This document shows, one piece after another, positions 8,548-17,373 of a stretch of DNA of 64,000 nucleotides. The notes under the pieces are model-generated. The model ran no database searches. It was not told the DNA's origin and was given only the letters and a program-made list of their open reading frames with translations. Within the stretch, counting starts at the first letter, position 1. Every line of letters starts with the position of its first letter. Source of the stretch: Collinsella sp. (GTDB taxonomy: Bacteria; Actinomycetota; Coriobacteriia; Coriobacteriales; Coriobacteriaceae); assembly GCA_019414445.1 (NCBI GenBank), contig DXMA01000006.1:1-64000 (forward strand), given 5' to 3'. A program made the position numbers and the translations under genes.

Positions 8548-9789
8548 TTAGAGGTCCTCGCGCCAGAAGGGCATGCTCATGCAGCGCGGGCCGCCGCGGC
8601 CGCGGGAGAGCTCGGCGGAGGGCACGACGAGAAGGTCCAGGCCCTCCTTGTACAGCACGTCGTTGGTGACGGTGTTGCGGGCGTAGACGCAGATCTTGCC
8701 GGGCTCGACGCACAGGGTGTTGGAGCCGTCGTTCCACTGCTCGCGGGAGGCCGCGATCGGGTCGCCGCCGCCGCAGGGGATCAGCTTGACCTGGTCGACG
8801 CCGGTGGCGTCCTCCAGGACGTGCTCGAGGGTGTCCTCGATCAGGCGGATGTTCACGTCGCCCGGGTTCTTGCCGGCGGTCAGCTCGTAGACGCGCAGGG
8901 TGCCCATGATGGCGGGGTGGATCGTGAACTTATCGACGTCGATCTGGGTGAAGACCGTGTCGAGGTGCATGAAGGCGCGCGAGACGGGGATGTCGAAGGC
9001 CAGGATGCGCTCGACCTTGGAGTCGGAGTTCCAGAAGATGTTCTGGGCCATGACGTCGATGGCGGCCGCCTGGGTGCGCTGGGAGATGCCGACGGCGAGG
9101 GTCTTCTCGTTGATGTTCAGCACGTCGCCGCCCTCGGTGTGGAACTGGCAGTCGCGGCGGAAGTACAGCGAGACGTCCTTGTAGTCGGGGTGGTACTTGA
9201 AGACGTACTTGCCGTACAGGGTCTCGCGGTTGCGGGTGACCGAGTACATGCGGTTGAGGTTGACGCCCTCGCCGACGACCGCGAACGGGTCGCGGGTGAA
9301 GTAGAGGTTGGGCATCGGGTCGATGATCAGGTCGGACTCGGACTCGGAGTTGACCAGGGAGTCGAGGGTCGTGGACGCCGTGAGGGGCATGTCGATCTCG
9401 GACTTGGTCATGCCGGCCATGGTCTTCTTGACGAACTCGAGGTTGTCCTCGATGGAGTCCAGCTTCTCGCGGACGATCTGCGGCATGTGCTGGCCGCGGA
9501 TGCCGGCCTCGGCGATGTACTGGTCGGTGAACTCGGCGCGGGCGCCGGGGACCTGGTCGAACACCTCGGCGACGAGGTTCTCGAGATAGAGGACCTCCAC
9601 GCCCTGGTCCCTCAGGATCTGGGCGAAGGTGTCGTGCTCCTGCTGCGCGACCTCCAGGAACGGGACGTCGTCGAACAGGAGTCGCTCGAGCTCGTCGGGC
9701 GGCAGGTTGAGGAGCTCGTCGCCGGGACGGTGCAGGCAGACCTTCCTGAGCTTGCCGATCTCGGAAGGCACGTGCAGACCTTTCGTCAT
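8548..9789 (-). CDS. arcA: Arginine deiminase, copy 1
   Basis: 413 residues; hydrolyses arginine to citrulline and ammonia. Guanidine-modifying enzyme fold. FTRDPF, HTEGGDVLNINEKTLAVGIS and the catalytic Cys403 in RGGPRCMSMPF are present. The start MTKGLHVPSEIGKL is preceded by AGGTAGGAGGCC. The predicted protein is identical to copy 2 (11624-12865), and the DNA reads the same throughout by eye, although the flanks differ. Codon third positions are almost all G or C, as in very highly expressed genes. Confidence 0.97.
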   Translation of the reverse strand: MTKGLHVPSEIGKLRKVCLHRPGDELLNLPPDELERLLFDDVPFLEVAQQEHDTFAQILRDQGVEVLYLENLVAEVFDQVPGARAEFTDQYIAEAGIRGQHMPQIVREKLDSIEDNLEFVKKTMAGMTKSEIDMPLTASTTLDSLVNSESESDLIIDPMPNLYFTRDPFAVVGEGVNLNRMYSVTRNRETLYGKYVFKYHPDYKDVSLYFRRDCQFHTEGGDVLNINEKTLAVGISQRTQAAAIDVMAQNIFWNSDSKVERILAFDIPVSRAFMHLDTVFTQIDVDKFTIHPAIMGTLRVYELTAGKNPGDVNIRLIEDTLEHVLEDATGVDQVKLIPCGGGDPIAASREQWNDGSNTLCVEPGKICVYARNTVTNDVLYKEGLDLLVVPSAELSRGRGGPRCMSMPFWREDL

Positions 9790-9873
9790 GGCCTCCTACC
9801 TTTCTTTCGGGCCCTTGTCAGGGCCGATTCGTTAGCGCCCCTCCGTGTGAGGCGTTATTGCTGACGACATATT

Positions 9874-9917
9874 TATATCCAAAATCAGCTCATACTTCCA
9901 CCTTGCCCCCGAATGGT
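9874..9917 (-). promoter_or_regulatory. arcA1 promoter/operator block
   Basis: On the minus strand a block ACCATTCGGGGGCAAGGTGG, followed by AA, then 15 bases, then GGATATAAAT. The TATAAA is a likely -10. The same block and the same 15-base spacing occur before arcA2 (12949-12992), while the sequence between has drifted. That pattern points to binding sites for polymerase and a regulator. Confidence 0.6.
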
Positions 9918-10270
9918 TTTTTATAGGGGGTGAACGGCATACACATATACTTCACGCATGGCACACTTCATCTTAATAAAGCGTATTTACGTGCTTAAAC
10001 GCGTTTTAATCCTAAAATCAAATGGAACTAAACTTTGTTAAACCATCCTCAAATTGCATATTTCCAATAAACCTATGAATAGATTTAGCGGTTCACACCG
10101 CGTCTCAACCATTTTCATTTTTATTCAGAAAAAAGTTTGTCCTATTCATTTCTGGTAAATAAATTACCGTTTACCAGACGCTTGATACCGTTCACCGGAA
10201 ACTCAGTATAAGGCCCAGCGGATACCGGCTCGCTTTACGGCCCCATTTGTAACAACTTGACTTCTCGGTA
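9918..10270. other. AT-rich intergenic region upstream of arcA1
   Basis: About 350 bases, notably AT-rich compared with the neighbouring genes. I see no coding frame or RNA gene. A partial match to the arcA2 upstream region (TGAACGG...ATA near 9930) suggests more regulatory DNA. Confidence 0.5.
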
Positions 10271-10274
10271 TAGA

Positions 10275-10313
10275 AAAACGGACTCGCTTCCCCTAGGGAA
10301 ACGGGTCCGTTTT
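10275..10313 (-). terminator. Terminator after the arc-cluster aminotransferase
   Basis: AAAACGGAC (10275-10283) pairs with GTCCGTTTT (10305-10313), with further pairing inside. The minus-strand stem ends in TTTTTC, a strong intrinsic terminator that isolates the aminotransferase from arcA1. Confidence 0.85.
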
Positions 10314-10363
10314 CGATTATCTTCGGCTAATTTGGATAAGGCCCCCCGAAGACCATCGGAATC

Positions 10364-11488
10364 CTAGCGATCGAACTCCGCCAGTGCCTCGCCCAAAAGC
10401 CTCAGGCCCTCGCGCAGAACGTCCTCGCTCGCGCAGTAGCCCAGGCGTGCGCCGCAGGGAAGCTCAAAACGGCTACCGGGGACCAGCAGCACTCCCCTCT
10501 CGGACAGCAGGCGCCTGCAGAACTCCTCGTCATCCTCGGGAATATCCAGCTGGATAAACGAGGTGGACACGCCCTGCGTGGCCGTCCAGGAAACGCGATG
10601 CTGCGTATCGATCCAAGCCTGCGCGATATCGCGGTTGCCAAACACGATCTTGCGATTGCGCTCGAGAATCTTATCCTTGTGCTCAAGCACATAGGTCGCC
10701 AGGGTATCGTTGAACACGCCGCCGCAGATCATGGTGTAATCGCGATAGGTACGGATGCGGTTGGACACCTCTTCGTCGGCCAAGACCCAGCCCACGCGGG
10801 CCGCAGGCGTCGAATAGGTCTTCGACAACGAGTTGGTGACAATGGCCCTCTCGTACACGTCGACCATCGACATAAAGGACTCAGTGTTTTCGAGCGGCAG
10901 ATACACCTCGTCGCACAGCACGTAGGCGCCCACCGAACGGGCGATCTCGGCAATCTGGCCGAGCATATCGGCATCGAGCACCGTACCGATGGGGTTCGAT
11001 GCGTTGTTTATGCAGATAAGCTTGGTGTTGGGGCGCACCAAGCGCTTGAGTTCCTCGATATCGGGCTTCCAGCCGAGTTCCTCGCGAAGCTCCCAATACT
11101 CGACCTCGGCGCCAAGCGTGCGCGGAATCTCGTAGAGCGGCGCATAGGTAGGCCACTCGGCAATCACGTGATCGCCGGGCTCGACAACAGCCATGATGGC
11201 ATTGAGGTTAGCACCCGTACAGCCATTGGTCTGCAAAATGTGATCGGGATTGACCTCGCGACGATACAGCTTGGCGACTTCGGCCTTAAACTCCGGCGAA
11301 CCCTCGATCCAGCCGTAATTCATCTTCTCGCGATCCAGGCGCTCGTAGAATGTAGCACCGTCCTGTTCGTCAAGTGCGCGAAGCTCACCCATGGTCAGCG
11401 ACGAGATCGTCGACTGAGCGATATCCCAGGTAGCACTCTTCTCCCAAACGTTGAGCCATTCCTCAACGCCAATTGTCTTGATATCCAT
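10364..11488 (-). CDS. Class I/II PLP-dependent aminotransferase in the arc cluster
   Basis: 374 residues, fold-type I aminotransferase. The substrate loop NNASNPIGTVLD, the PLP-binding aspartate in CDEVYLP and the Schiff-base lysine in NSLSKTYSTPAARVGW are present. The subgroup resembles capreomycidine-synthase-like enzymes that act on arginine-derived substrates; that resemblance is from memory and not tested. The frame opens at 11572, but AAGGTGG precedes the ATG at 11488. It lies between the two arcA copies, which suggests a role in arginine, citrulline or ornithine metabolism. Confidence 0.85.
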   Translation of the reverse strand: MDIKTIGVEEWLNVWEKSATWDIAQSTISSLTMGELRALDEQDGATFYERLDREKMNYGWIEGSPEFKAEVAKLYRREVNPDHILQTNGCTGANLNAIMAVVEPGDHVIAEWPTYAPLYEIPRTLGAEVEYWELREELGWKPDIEELKRLVRPNTKLICINNASNPIGTVLDADMLGQIAEIARSVGAYVLCDEVYLPLENTESFMSMVDVYERAIVTNSLSKTYSTPAARVGWVLADEEVSNRIRTYRDYTMICGGVFNDTLATYVLEHKDKILERNRKIVFGNRDIAQAWIDTQHRVSWTATQGVSTSFIQLDIPEDDEEFCRRLLSERGVLLVPGSRFELPCGARLGYCASEDVLREGLRLLGEALAEFDR

Positions 11489-11531
11489 GGCCACCTTATC
11501 TGATCTTAATTTAGCGTCAATAAACATGAAC

Positions 11532-11560
11532 GGGACGGTGCGAAAGAACCGCACCGTCCC
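11532..11560 (-). terminator. Hairpin between arcA2 and the aminotransferase
   Basis: GGGACGGTGCG pairs perfectly with CGCACCGTCCC (11 bp), in the leader of the aminotransferase and 3' of arcA2. There is no good T run, so termination is uncertain. Confidence 0.45.
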
Positions 11561-11623
11561 ATTGGGAGACATCTAATGGCAGCTAGATGTTTGTATTAAG
11601 ACCTGTACGGGTCTTTGAAAACC

Positions 11624-12865
11624 TTAGAGGTCCTCGCGCCAGAAGGGCATGCTCATGCAGCGCGGGCCGCCGCGGCCGCGGGAGAGCTCGGCGGAGGGCA
11701 CGACGAGAAGGTCCAGGCCCTCCTTGTACAGCACGTCGTTGGTGACGGTGTTGCGGGCGTAGACGCAGATCTTGCCGGGCTCGACGCACAGGGTGTTGGA
11801 GCCGTCGTTCCACTGCTCGCGGGAGGCCGCGATCGGGTCGCCGCCGCCGCAGGGGATCAGCTTGACCTGGTCGACGCCGGTGGCGTCCTCCAGGACGTGC
11901 TCGAGGGTGTCCTCGATCAGGCGGATGTTCACGTCGCCCGGGTTCTTGCCGGCGGTCAGCTCGTAGACGCGCAGGGTGCCCATGATGGCGGGGTGGATCG
12001 TGAACTTATCGACGTCGATCTGGGTGAAGACCGTGTCGAGGTGCATGAAGGCGCGCGAGACGGGGATGTCGAAGGCCAGGATGCGCTCGACCTTGGAGTC
12101 GGAGTTCCAGAAGATGTTCTGGGCCATGACGTCGATGGCGGCCGCCTGGGTGCGCTGGGAGATGCCGACGGCGAGGGTCTTCTCGTTGATGTTCAGCACG
12201 TCGCCGCCCTCGGTGTGGAACTGGCAGTCGCGGCGGAAGTACAGCGAGACGTCCTTGTAGTCGGGGTGGTACTTGAAGACGTACTTGCCGTACAGGGTCT
12301 CGCGGTTGCGGGTGACCGAGTACATGCGGTTGAGGTTGACGCCCTCGCCGACGACCGCGAACGGGTCGCGGGTGAAGTAGAGGTTGGGCATCGGGTCGAT
12401 GATCAGGTCGGACTCGGACTCGGAGTTGACCAGGGAGTCGAGGGTCGTGGACGCCGTGAGGGGCATGTCGATCTCGGACTTGGTCATGCCGGCCATGGTC
12501 TTCTTGACGAACTCGAGGTTGTCCTCGATGGAGTCCAGCTTCTCGCGGACGATCTGCGGCATGTGCTGGCCGCGGATGCCGGCCTCGGCGATGTACTGGT
12601 CGGTGAACTCGGCGCGGGCGCCGGGGACCTGGTCGAACACCTCGGCGACGAGGTTCTCGAGATAGAGGACCTCCACGCCCTGGTCCCTCAGGATCTGGGC
12701 GAAGGTGTCGTGCTCCTGCTGCGCGACCTCCAGGAACGGGACGTCGTCGAACAGGAGTCGCTCGAGCTCGTCGGGCGGCAGGTTGAGGAGCTCGTCGCCG
12801 GGACGGTGCAGGCAGACCTTCCTGAGCTTGCCGATCTCGGAAGGCACGTGCAGACCTTTCGTCAT
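11624..12865 (-). CDS. arcA: Arginine deiminase, copy 2
   Basis: Same 413-residue protein as copy 1, with the same catalytic His/Glu and Cys403 motifs, displaced by exactly 3,076 bases. Identity runs from the stop codon through the ribosome-binding site and about 30 bases further upstream (to TTTCTTTCGGGCC), then breaks down. It is first in the cluster and has its own promoter block. The identity with diverged flanks indicates recent duplication or ongoing gene conversion. Confidence 0.97.
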   Translation of the reverse strand: MTKGLHVPSEIGKLRKVCLHRPGDELLNLPPDELERLLFDDVPFLEVAQQEHDTFAQILRDQGVEVLYLENLVAEVFDQVPGARAEFTDQYIAEAGIRGQHMPQIVREKLDSIEDNLEFVKKTMAGMTKSEIDMPLTASTTLDSLVNSESESDLIIDPMPNLYFTRDPFAVVGEGVNLNRMYSVTRNRETLYGKYVFKYHPDYKDVSLYFRRDCQFHTEGGDVLNINEKTLAVGISQRTQAAAIDVMAQNIFWNSDSKVERILAFDIPVSRAFMHLDTVFTQIDVDKFTIHPAIMGTLRVYELTAGKNPGDVNIRLIEDTLEHVLEDATGVDQVKLIPCGGGDPIAASREQWNDGSNTLCVEPGKICVYARNTVTNDVLYKEGLDLLVVPSAELSRGRGGPRCMSMPFWREDL

Positions 12866-12948
12866 GGCCTCCTACCTTTCTTTCGGGCCTTTCGGCCGAA
12901 TCTATCAGCGCCCTTCCGTAACGGGCGCTGCTTGCTGACAGCTCTAGT

Positions 12949-12992
12949 TATATCCAAATTCCACCCGCAATTCCACCTCGCCCCCGAACGGT
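12949..12992 (-). promoter_or_regulatory. arcA2 promoter/operator block
   Basis: On the minus strand ACCGTTCGGGGGCGAGGTGG, followed by AA, 15 bases and GGATATAAC. It mirrors the arcA1 block in sequence and spacing. The -10-like TATAAC would give a leader of about 75 bases. Confidence 0.6.
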
Positions 12993-13415
12993 CAACAAAG
13001 TGCGATGAACGGTATATCGCATGTGATTCCCCCATGATGCACTTCGGCGCTCTAAAGTAACTTTTCTAAGGTAAACGCTCTTTTTCCTATAAATTATCCC
13101 CCATCGCATCTATAAATCCATGATTCAGAATTGCATAGGTAAAACGGTTTTATGTATATAAATGAAGCTAGCTCACGTTTTGGACCGAATTCGATGATAT
13201 TCAGCTCACCATCATTCTTATTCACGCATCCCTATCATTTGAGTGAGAATATTGAACGCTAGCAATAGTGTCGCGAGCGTTAGTTCTATGGCCGGGCATC
13301 GTAAGAAGTAGGTAAAGATACCGTTCGCGCGATACGTCCGTGCCAGCGGGCGACTAAATTGAGACAATAGTAAATAGAGTTGGGCTATCGTCCCCTGCGG
13401 GGACTGAACGGACAG
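12993..13415. other. Divergent intergenic region arcA2/ppk
   Basis: About 420 AT-rich bases between divergent arcA2 and ppk. A small GTCCCC/GGGGAC hairpin (13390-13404) sits just before the ppk start. No gene is visible; ppk and further arcA2 control sites should lie here. Confidence 0.5.
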
Positions 13416-15869
13416 ATGCATATGCCGAGCAAAATCGAAAAGAAGCAAAAGGCCGCCAAGTTGCGCAAGCCGCCGCGTGATTTTTCGTATACGCAAAACC
13501 GAGAGCTTAGCTGGCTGCGCTTTGACAACCGCGTGCTTGACGAGGCCTTCGACGAGACCGTCCCGCTGTTTGAGCGCCTCAAGTTCGTGTCAATCTTCGA
13601 GTCCAACCTCGACGAGTTTCTCATGGTGCGCGTGGGCGGCCTGTCCGACCTGGCAGAACTCAAAAAACAGCCCGTGGATAACAAGAGCAATATGACCGCC
13701 TCTGAACAGGTCGATGCCGTCATGGCAGAGCTGCCCGGGCTCCTTACCCGCTGGGAGACCATCTTCAAGAGCATCGAAGGCAAGCTCGACGCCCTGGGCG
13801 TTCACCGCGCTCGCATCGACTCGCTTACGCCCGAGGAATGCACCTTTGTCACCCGCTACTTCCAGGCCTACGTGTCGCCGGTCATCTCGCCGTTGGTCAT
13901 TGATCCGCGCCACCCCTTCCCCAACCTGCGCAACGGCGCACTCTATCTAGCTTGCGGACTGGACGGTGTCACGGACGAGGAGAGCCTGCTGGGCCTTATC
14001 GAGATTCCTGCCTCGATGAACCGCGTGGTCGAGATCCCCTCGCCCGCCGGCACCTACTCCTACATCTTGCTCGAGGACGTCATTCTCGCCTGCCTGGACA
14101 GCTGCTTTGGCTCCTATAAGCCGCTCGACCGCGCTCTGATCCGCGTCACCTGCAATGCCGATATCGACCCGGACGGCGAGGGCGTCGAGGAGGAAGAGGA
14201 TTACCGCCAGCACATGAAGCGCATCCTCAAGAAGCGTCTGCGCCTGCAACCGGTGGTGCTTGCCGTCTCCGGTTCGCTCGAGAAGGCAACGCTCAAGACC
14301 ATCCGCAAAGCGCTCGAGCTTTCGCGCCGCTCGGTTTTTACCTGCGATATCCCGCTCGACCTGGGCTACGTCTTTGGCATCGAGGGCAAAATTCCCGAGC
14401 ACCTGCGCAACGAGCTCCTCTTTACGCCGTTTAAGCCGCAGCCCAACCCCACCATCGACATGTCCCGCTCCATTCGCGAGCAGGTGCTGCAGGGCGACAA
14501 GTTGCTTTTTTACCCCTACGAGGCCATGAATCCGTTCCTGGACCTGGTACACGAGGCCGCATACGACCCCGAGTGCATCTCGCTACGCATCACGCTCTAC
14601 CGCGTGGCCAAGCAGAGCCGCCTGTGCGAGTCGTTGATCGATGCCGCCGAGAACGGCAAAGAGGTCACGGTGCTCATGGAGCTCCGCGCGCGCTTTGACG
14701 AGCAAAATAACATCGAGTGGGCAGAGCGTCTGGAAGAAGCGGGCTGCACCGTCATCTATGGCTCCGAGGGTTTTAAATGCCACTCAAAGATCTGCCAGCT
14801 TACCTATCGCGAGGGTATGGCGCTCACCCGACTCACGCTTTTGGGTACCGGCAACTTTAACGAGAAGACGGCCAAGCTCTACAGCGACTTTATGCTCATG
14901 ACCGCCCATCCCGGCATCGGCGAAGACGCCAACCTGTTCTTCCGCAACCTGTCGCTGGGCAACCTGCGCGGCGACTACCGCTTTTTGGGCGTGGCGCCCG
15001 TCGGCCTTAAGCCGCTCATCATGCGCGGTCTGGACCGCGAGATACAACGTGCGCTCGCCGGCGAGCCCGCCCGCGTGTTCTTTAAGCTCAACTCGCTGAC
15101 CGACCGCGAGGTCATCGACAAGATTTCCGAGGCATCGTGTGCCGGCGTGCGCGTGGACATGATCATCCGCGGCATCTCGTGCCTGAAGCCCAACATTGCG
15201 GGCAAGACCGAAAACGTGCACGTACGTTCCATCGTCGGACGTTTCTTGGAGCACGCGCGCGTCTATGCCTTCGGCGTGGACTCGGACATGATCTACCTGA
15301 GTTCTGCCGACATGATGACGCGCAACACCGAGCATCGTGTGGAGATTGCCTTCCCCGTGCTCGACCCCACCTGCCGCGCGCTGGTGCACGAGTACATGGG
15401 CGTGCAGCTGCGCGACAACGTGAAGGCACGTAGCCTGACGAGCGACGGCACCTGGGTTCCCGTAGAGCGAAAAGAGGGTGAGAAGCCCTTTAACTCGCAA
15501 GAGTTCCTGTTGGAGCGCGCCTATCGCAACGCCGAGTCCGCAGCCGCAACCCCGGAACCCACCGCCAAAGCAAAACCGGAATCCGCACCTGTTCTGGGCC
15601 CCAAGCCCGAGCCACAGGCAACCGTTCCCAAGGTCCAGAAGGTCCAGGCAACCGTCATTGAACCCGACCTGGAATCCGAGCCCGAGCCTGCGCCCCAACC
15701 CCAGCCTCAGCCGCAGACCGTCAAGCCCGCGCCCCAGGTAAACGCCCGTCGCGATAAGCCCGCCGGCAAGACCAAAGCAATCGAGCGCCATCGCCCCGGC
15801 CGCGTGCGCATGGGCTTGGGCCTAATCGGCCCAGGACTCAAGACGCTCATTACCGGCAAGACGAAATAG
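13416..15869 (+). CDS. ppk: Polyphosphate kinase 1 with proline-rich C-terminal tail
   Basis: Polymerises ATP gamma-phosphate into polyphosphate. About 817 residues, some 100 longer than usual PPK1. The N domain (YTQNRELSWLRFDNRVLDEA) is followed by the head domain and two PLD-like catalytic domains. The phosphorylated histidine is in GFKCHSKICQLTYR and the second histidine in GRFLEHARVY. The last 110 or so residues are a low-complexity tail rich in Pro, Glu, Gln and Lys, ending in a basic patch. The upstream frame begins at 13380; ATGs at 13416 and 13422 are both plausible starts. Confidence 0.93.
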   Translation: MHMPSKIEKKQKAAKLRKPPRDFSYTQNRELSWLRFDNRVLDEAFDETVPLFERLKFVSIFESNLDEFLMVRVGGLSDLAELKKQPVDNKSNMTASEQVDAVMAELPGLLTRWETIFKSIEGKLDALGVHRARIDSLTPEECTFVTRYFQAYVSPVISPLVIDPRHPFPNLRNGALYLACGLDGVTDEESLLGLIEIPASMNRVVEIPSPAGTYSYILLEDVILACLDSCFGSYKPLDRALIRVTCNADIDPDGEGVEEEEDYRQHMKRILKKRLRLQPVVLAVSGSLEKATLKTIRKALELSRRSVFTCDIPLDLGYVFGIEGKIPEHLRNELLFTPFKPQPNPTIDMSRSIREQVLQGDKLLFYPYEAMNPFLDLVHEAAYDPECISLRITLYRVAKQSRLCESLIDAAENGKEVTVLMELRARFDEQNNIEWAERLEEAGCTVIYGSEGFKCHSKICQLTYREGMALTRLTLLGTGNFNEKTAKLYSDFMLMTAHPGIGEDANLFFRNLSLGNLRGDYRFLGVAPVGLKPLIMRGLDREIQRALAGEPARVFFKLNSLTDREVIDKISEASCAGVRVDMIIRGISCLKPNIAGKTENVHVRSIVGRFLEHARVYAFGVDSDMIYLSSADMMTRNTEHRVEIAFPVLDPTCRALVHEYMGVQLRDNVKARSLTSDGTWVPVERKEGEKPFNSQEFLLERAYRNAESAAATPEPTAKAKPESAPVLGPKPEPQATVPKVQKVQATVIEPDLESEPEPAPQPQPQPQTVKPAPQVNARRDKPAGKTKAIERHRPGRVRMGLGLIGPGLKTLITGKTK

Positions 15870-15880
15870 ACGTTTATAGA

Positions 15881-15923
15881 AGCGCCCCGTATTTGAGGAA
15901 TGCCTCAGGTACGGGGCGCTTTT
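15881..15923 (+). terminator. Terminator after ppk
   Basis: AGCGCCCCGT (15881-15890) pairs with ACGGGGCGCT (15911-15920), with an inner GAGG/CCTC pairing, then a TTTT run. Confidence 0.85.
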
Positions 15924-15969
15924 CCCTGCTACCATGGTGCGGACAACAACGCGAATGACAGGCAGGAAT

Positions 15970-17283
15970 ATGAAGCTCACCATAGAATCGATGACGTACG
16001 GCGCCGACGGTCTGGCGCATGCCGACAACGGCAAGGCCGTATTTGTGCAGGGCGCCGTGGCGGGCGACACCGTCGAGGCCGAGATCGCGCAGGACGGCAA
16101 ATCGTTTATGCGCGCCCGCGCCACCGAGATTCTGGAGCCGAGCCCCGATCGAATTCAGTCTCCCTGCCCCTTCGTGGGCGTCTGCGGCGGCTGCTCGTGG
16201 GGCAATCTCTCGCGCACCGCTCAGCTTGCCGCCAAGGGGCAAAACCTGCGCTCCACGCTCGAGCGCATCGGCAAGTTCACCCCTGAGCAAGTCGACGAGC
16301 TGGCGCAGCCCATCCGCCACACCAAGGACGATTGGGGCTACCGCAATAAAATCGAGCTCGAACCGACCGTCGTCAACGGCCGCGTTCGTCTTGGCATGCA
16401 CGGCGTCGATCCCAGCAAGATCGTGACCGTCGATTCGTGTCCGCTGTTCGATAAACGTTTTCCCAAGGCGCTCAAGTCGGTCGTCGGCGCGCTCAACTAT
16501 CTGAGCGGCAGCCACGACCTAGGCCTGGAGCGCGTGGGCATTCGCGCCTCGCGTCGCACCAAGGCGCTCGAAGTCGCGCTCTGGACGCCCACGGGCTCGT
16601 TTCCGCGCTCGCAGGTCTCGCGCGTGCTGGCAGACGCCGCACACCCCACGAGCATAGTGCGCGTTATGAGCAAGGGTGAGAAGAAGGCCCGCCGCGTCTC
16701 CAAGGTTGAGATGCTCGCCGGCGAGGGCTCCTGGACCGAGAACATCGCCGACGGCCAGATGCGCCTTTCGGCCCCGTCGTTTTTCCAGGTCAACACCAAG
16801 GGTGCCGAGATTTTGATCGAGCTTGTCATGGAGGCGCTCGACCCGCAGGAAGACGAACTTGCCGTAGACCTGTATTGCGGCGCCGGAACCTTCACCCTGC
16901 CGCTCGCCCGCCGCTGCGACTTTGTTGCCGCTGTCGAGGCCTACGGACCGGCCGTACGCGACCTGCGCCGCAACCTCGAGATCAACAAGCTCGATAACGT
17001 CGACGTCATCGGCGGCGATGCCGTGCGCGAGTTCCCCGACCAGGACGCCGATGTCCTGGTGGTCGACCCGCCGCGTGCAGGCCTCGCCCCCGAGGCGATC
17101 GACCTTATCGCCAGCACGAGTGCCCGCGATGTCGCCTACGTGAGCTGCGACCCGGCCACCCTGGCGCGCGATCTCAAACGCTTTGTCGAGGAAGGCACCT
17201 TCTCCCCCGTCAAGATCACGCCAGTCGACCTGTTCCCGCAAACCTTCCACTGCGAAACCGTCGTCCACCTCAAGCGTAACTAG
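15970..17283 (+). CDS. 23S rRNA (uracil-5)-methyltransferase, RlmD/RlmCD-like
   Basis: 437 residues; SAM-dependent m5U methyltransferase of the TrmA/RumA family. The N-terminal TRAM domain (IESMTYGADGLAHADNGKAV) precedes a cysteine cluster, CPFVGVCGGCSWG, that normally holds an Fe-S centre. The SAM motif VDLYCGAGTFTLPLA, then VVDPPRAGL and the catalytic cysteine in YVSCDPATLARDL follow. The ATG at 15970 has GGCAGGAA upstream. Whether it modifies one or both of U747 and U1939 cannot be told from sequence. Confidence 0.92.
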   Translation: MKLTIESMTYGADGLAHADNGKAVFVQGAVAGDTVEAEIAQDGKSFMRARATEILEPSPDRIQSPCPFVGVCGGCSWGNLSRTAQLAAKGQNLRSTLERIGKFTPEQVDELAQPIRHTKDDWGYRNKIELEPTVVNGRVRLGMHGVDPSKIVTVDSCPLFDKRFPKALKSVVGALNYLSGSHDLGLERVGIRASRRTKALEVALWTPTGSFPRSQVSRVLADAAHPTSIVRVMSKGEKKARRVSKVEMLAGEGSWTENIADGQMRLSAPSFFQVNTKGAEILIELVMEALDPQEDELAVDLYCGAGTFTLPLARRCDFVAAVEAYGPAVRDLRRNLEINKLDNVDVIGGDAVREFPDQDADVLVVDPPRAGLAPEAIDLIASTSARDVAYVSCDPATLARDLKRFVEEGTFSPVKITPVDLFPQTFHCETVVHLKRN

Positions 17284-17318
17284 ACCGTTTGCCCAAGACC
17301 ACGCCCGATGATTTTTCT

Positions 17319-17368
17319 GGGACGGGGATAAAACAATTTGTTCTGAATGATTATTTAATCCCCGTCCC
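17319..17368. terminator. GGGACGGGGAT hairpin after the rRNA methyltransferase
   Basis: Perfect 11-bp stem (17319-17329 with 17358-17368) and an AT-rich loop, 36 bases past the stop, with no T run on the plus strand. It may belong to the palindromic repeats beginning GGGAC seen at several places in the window. Confidence 0.45.
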
Positions 17369-17373
17369 GAAAT

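Noticed and set aside
7483..9864. 793-codon open frame on the plus strand
   Set aside because: It is the antisense of ornithine carbamoyltransferase and arcA1, kept open by GC-rich third positions. The arcA2 region has the same shadow. The composition is Val/Asp/Gly/Leu-biased with no domain.
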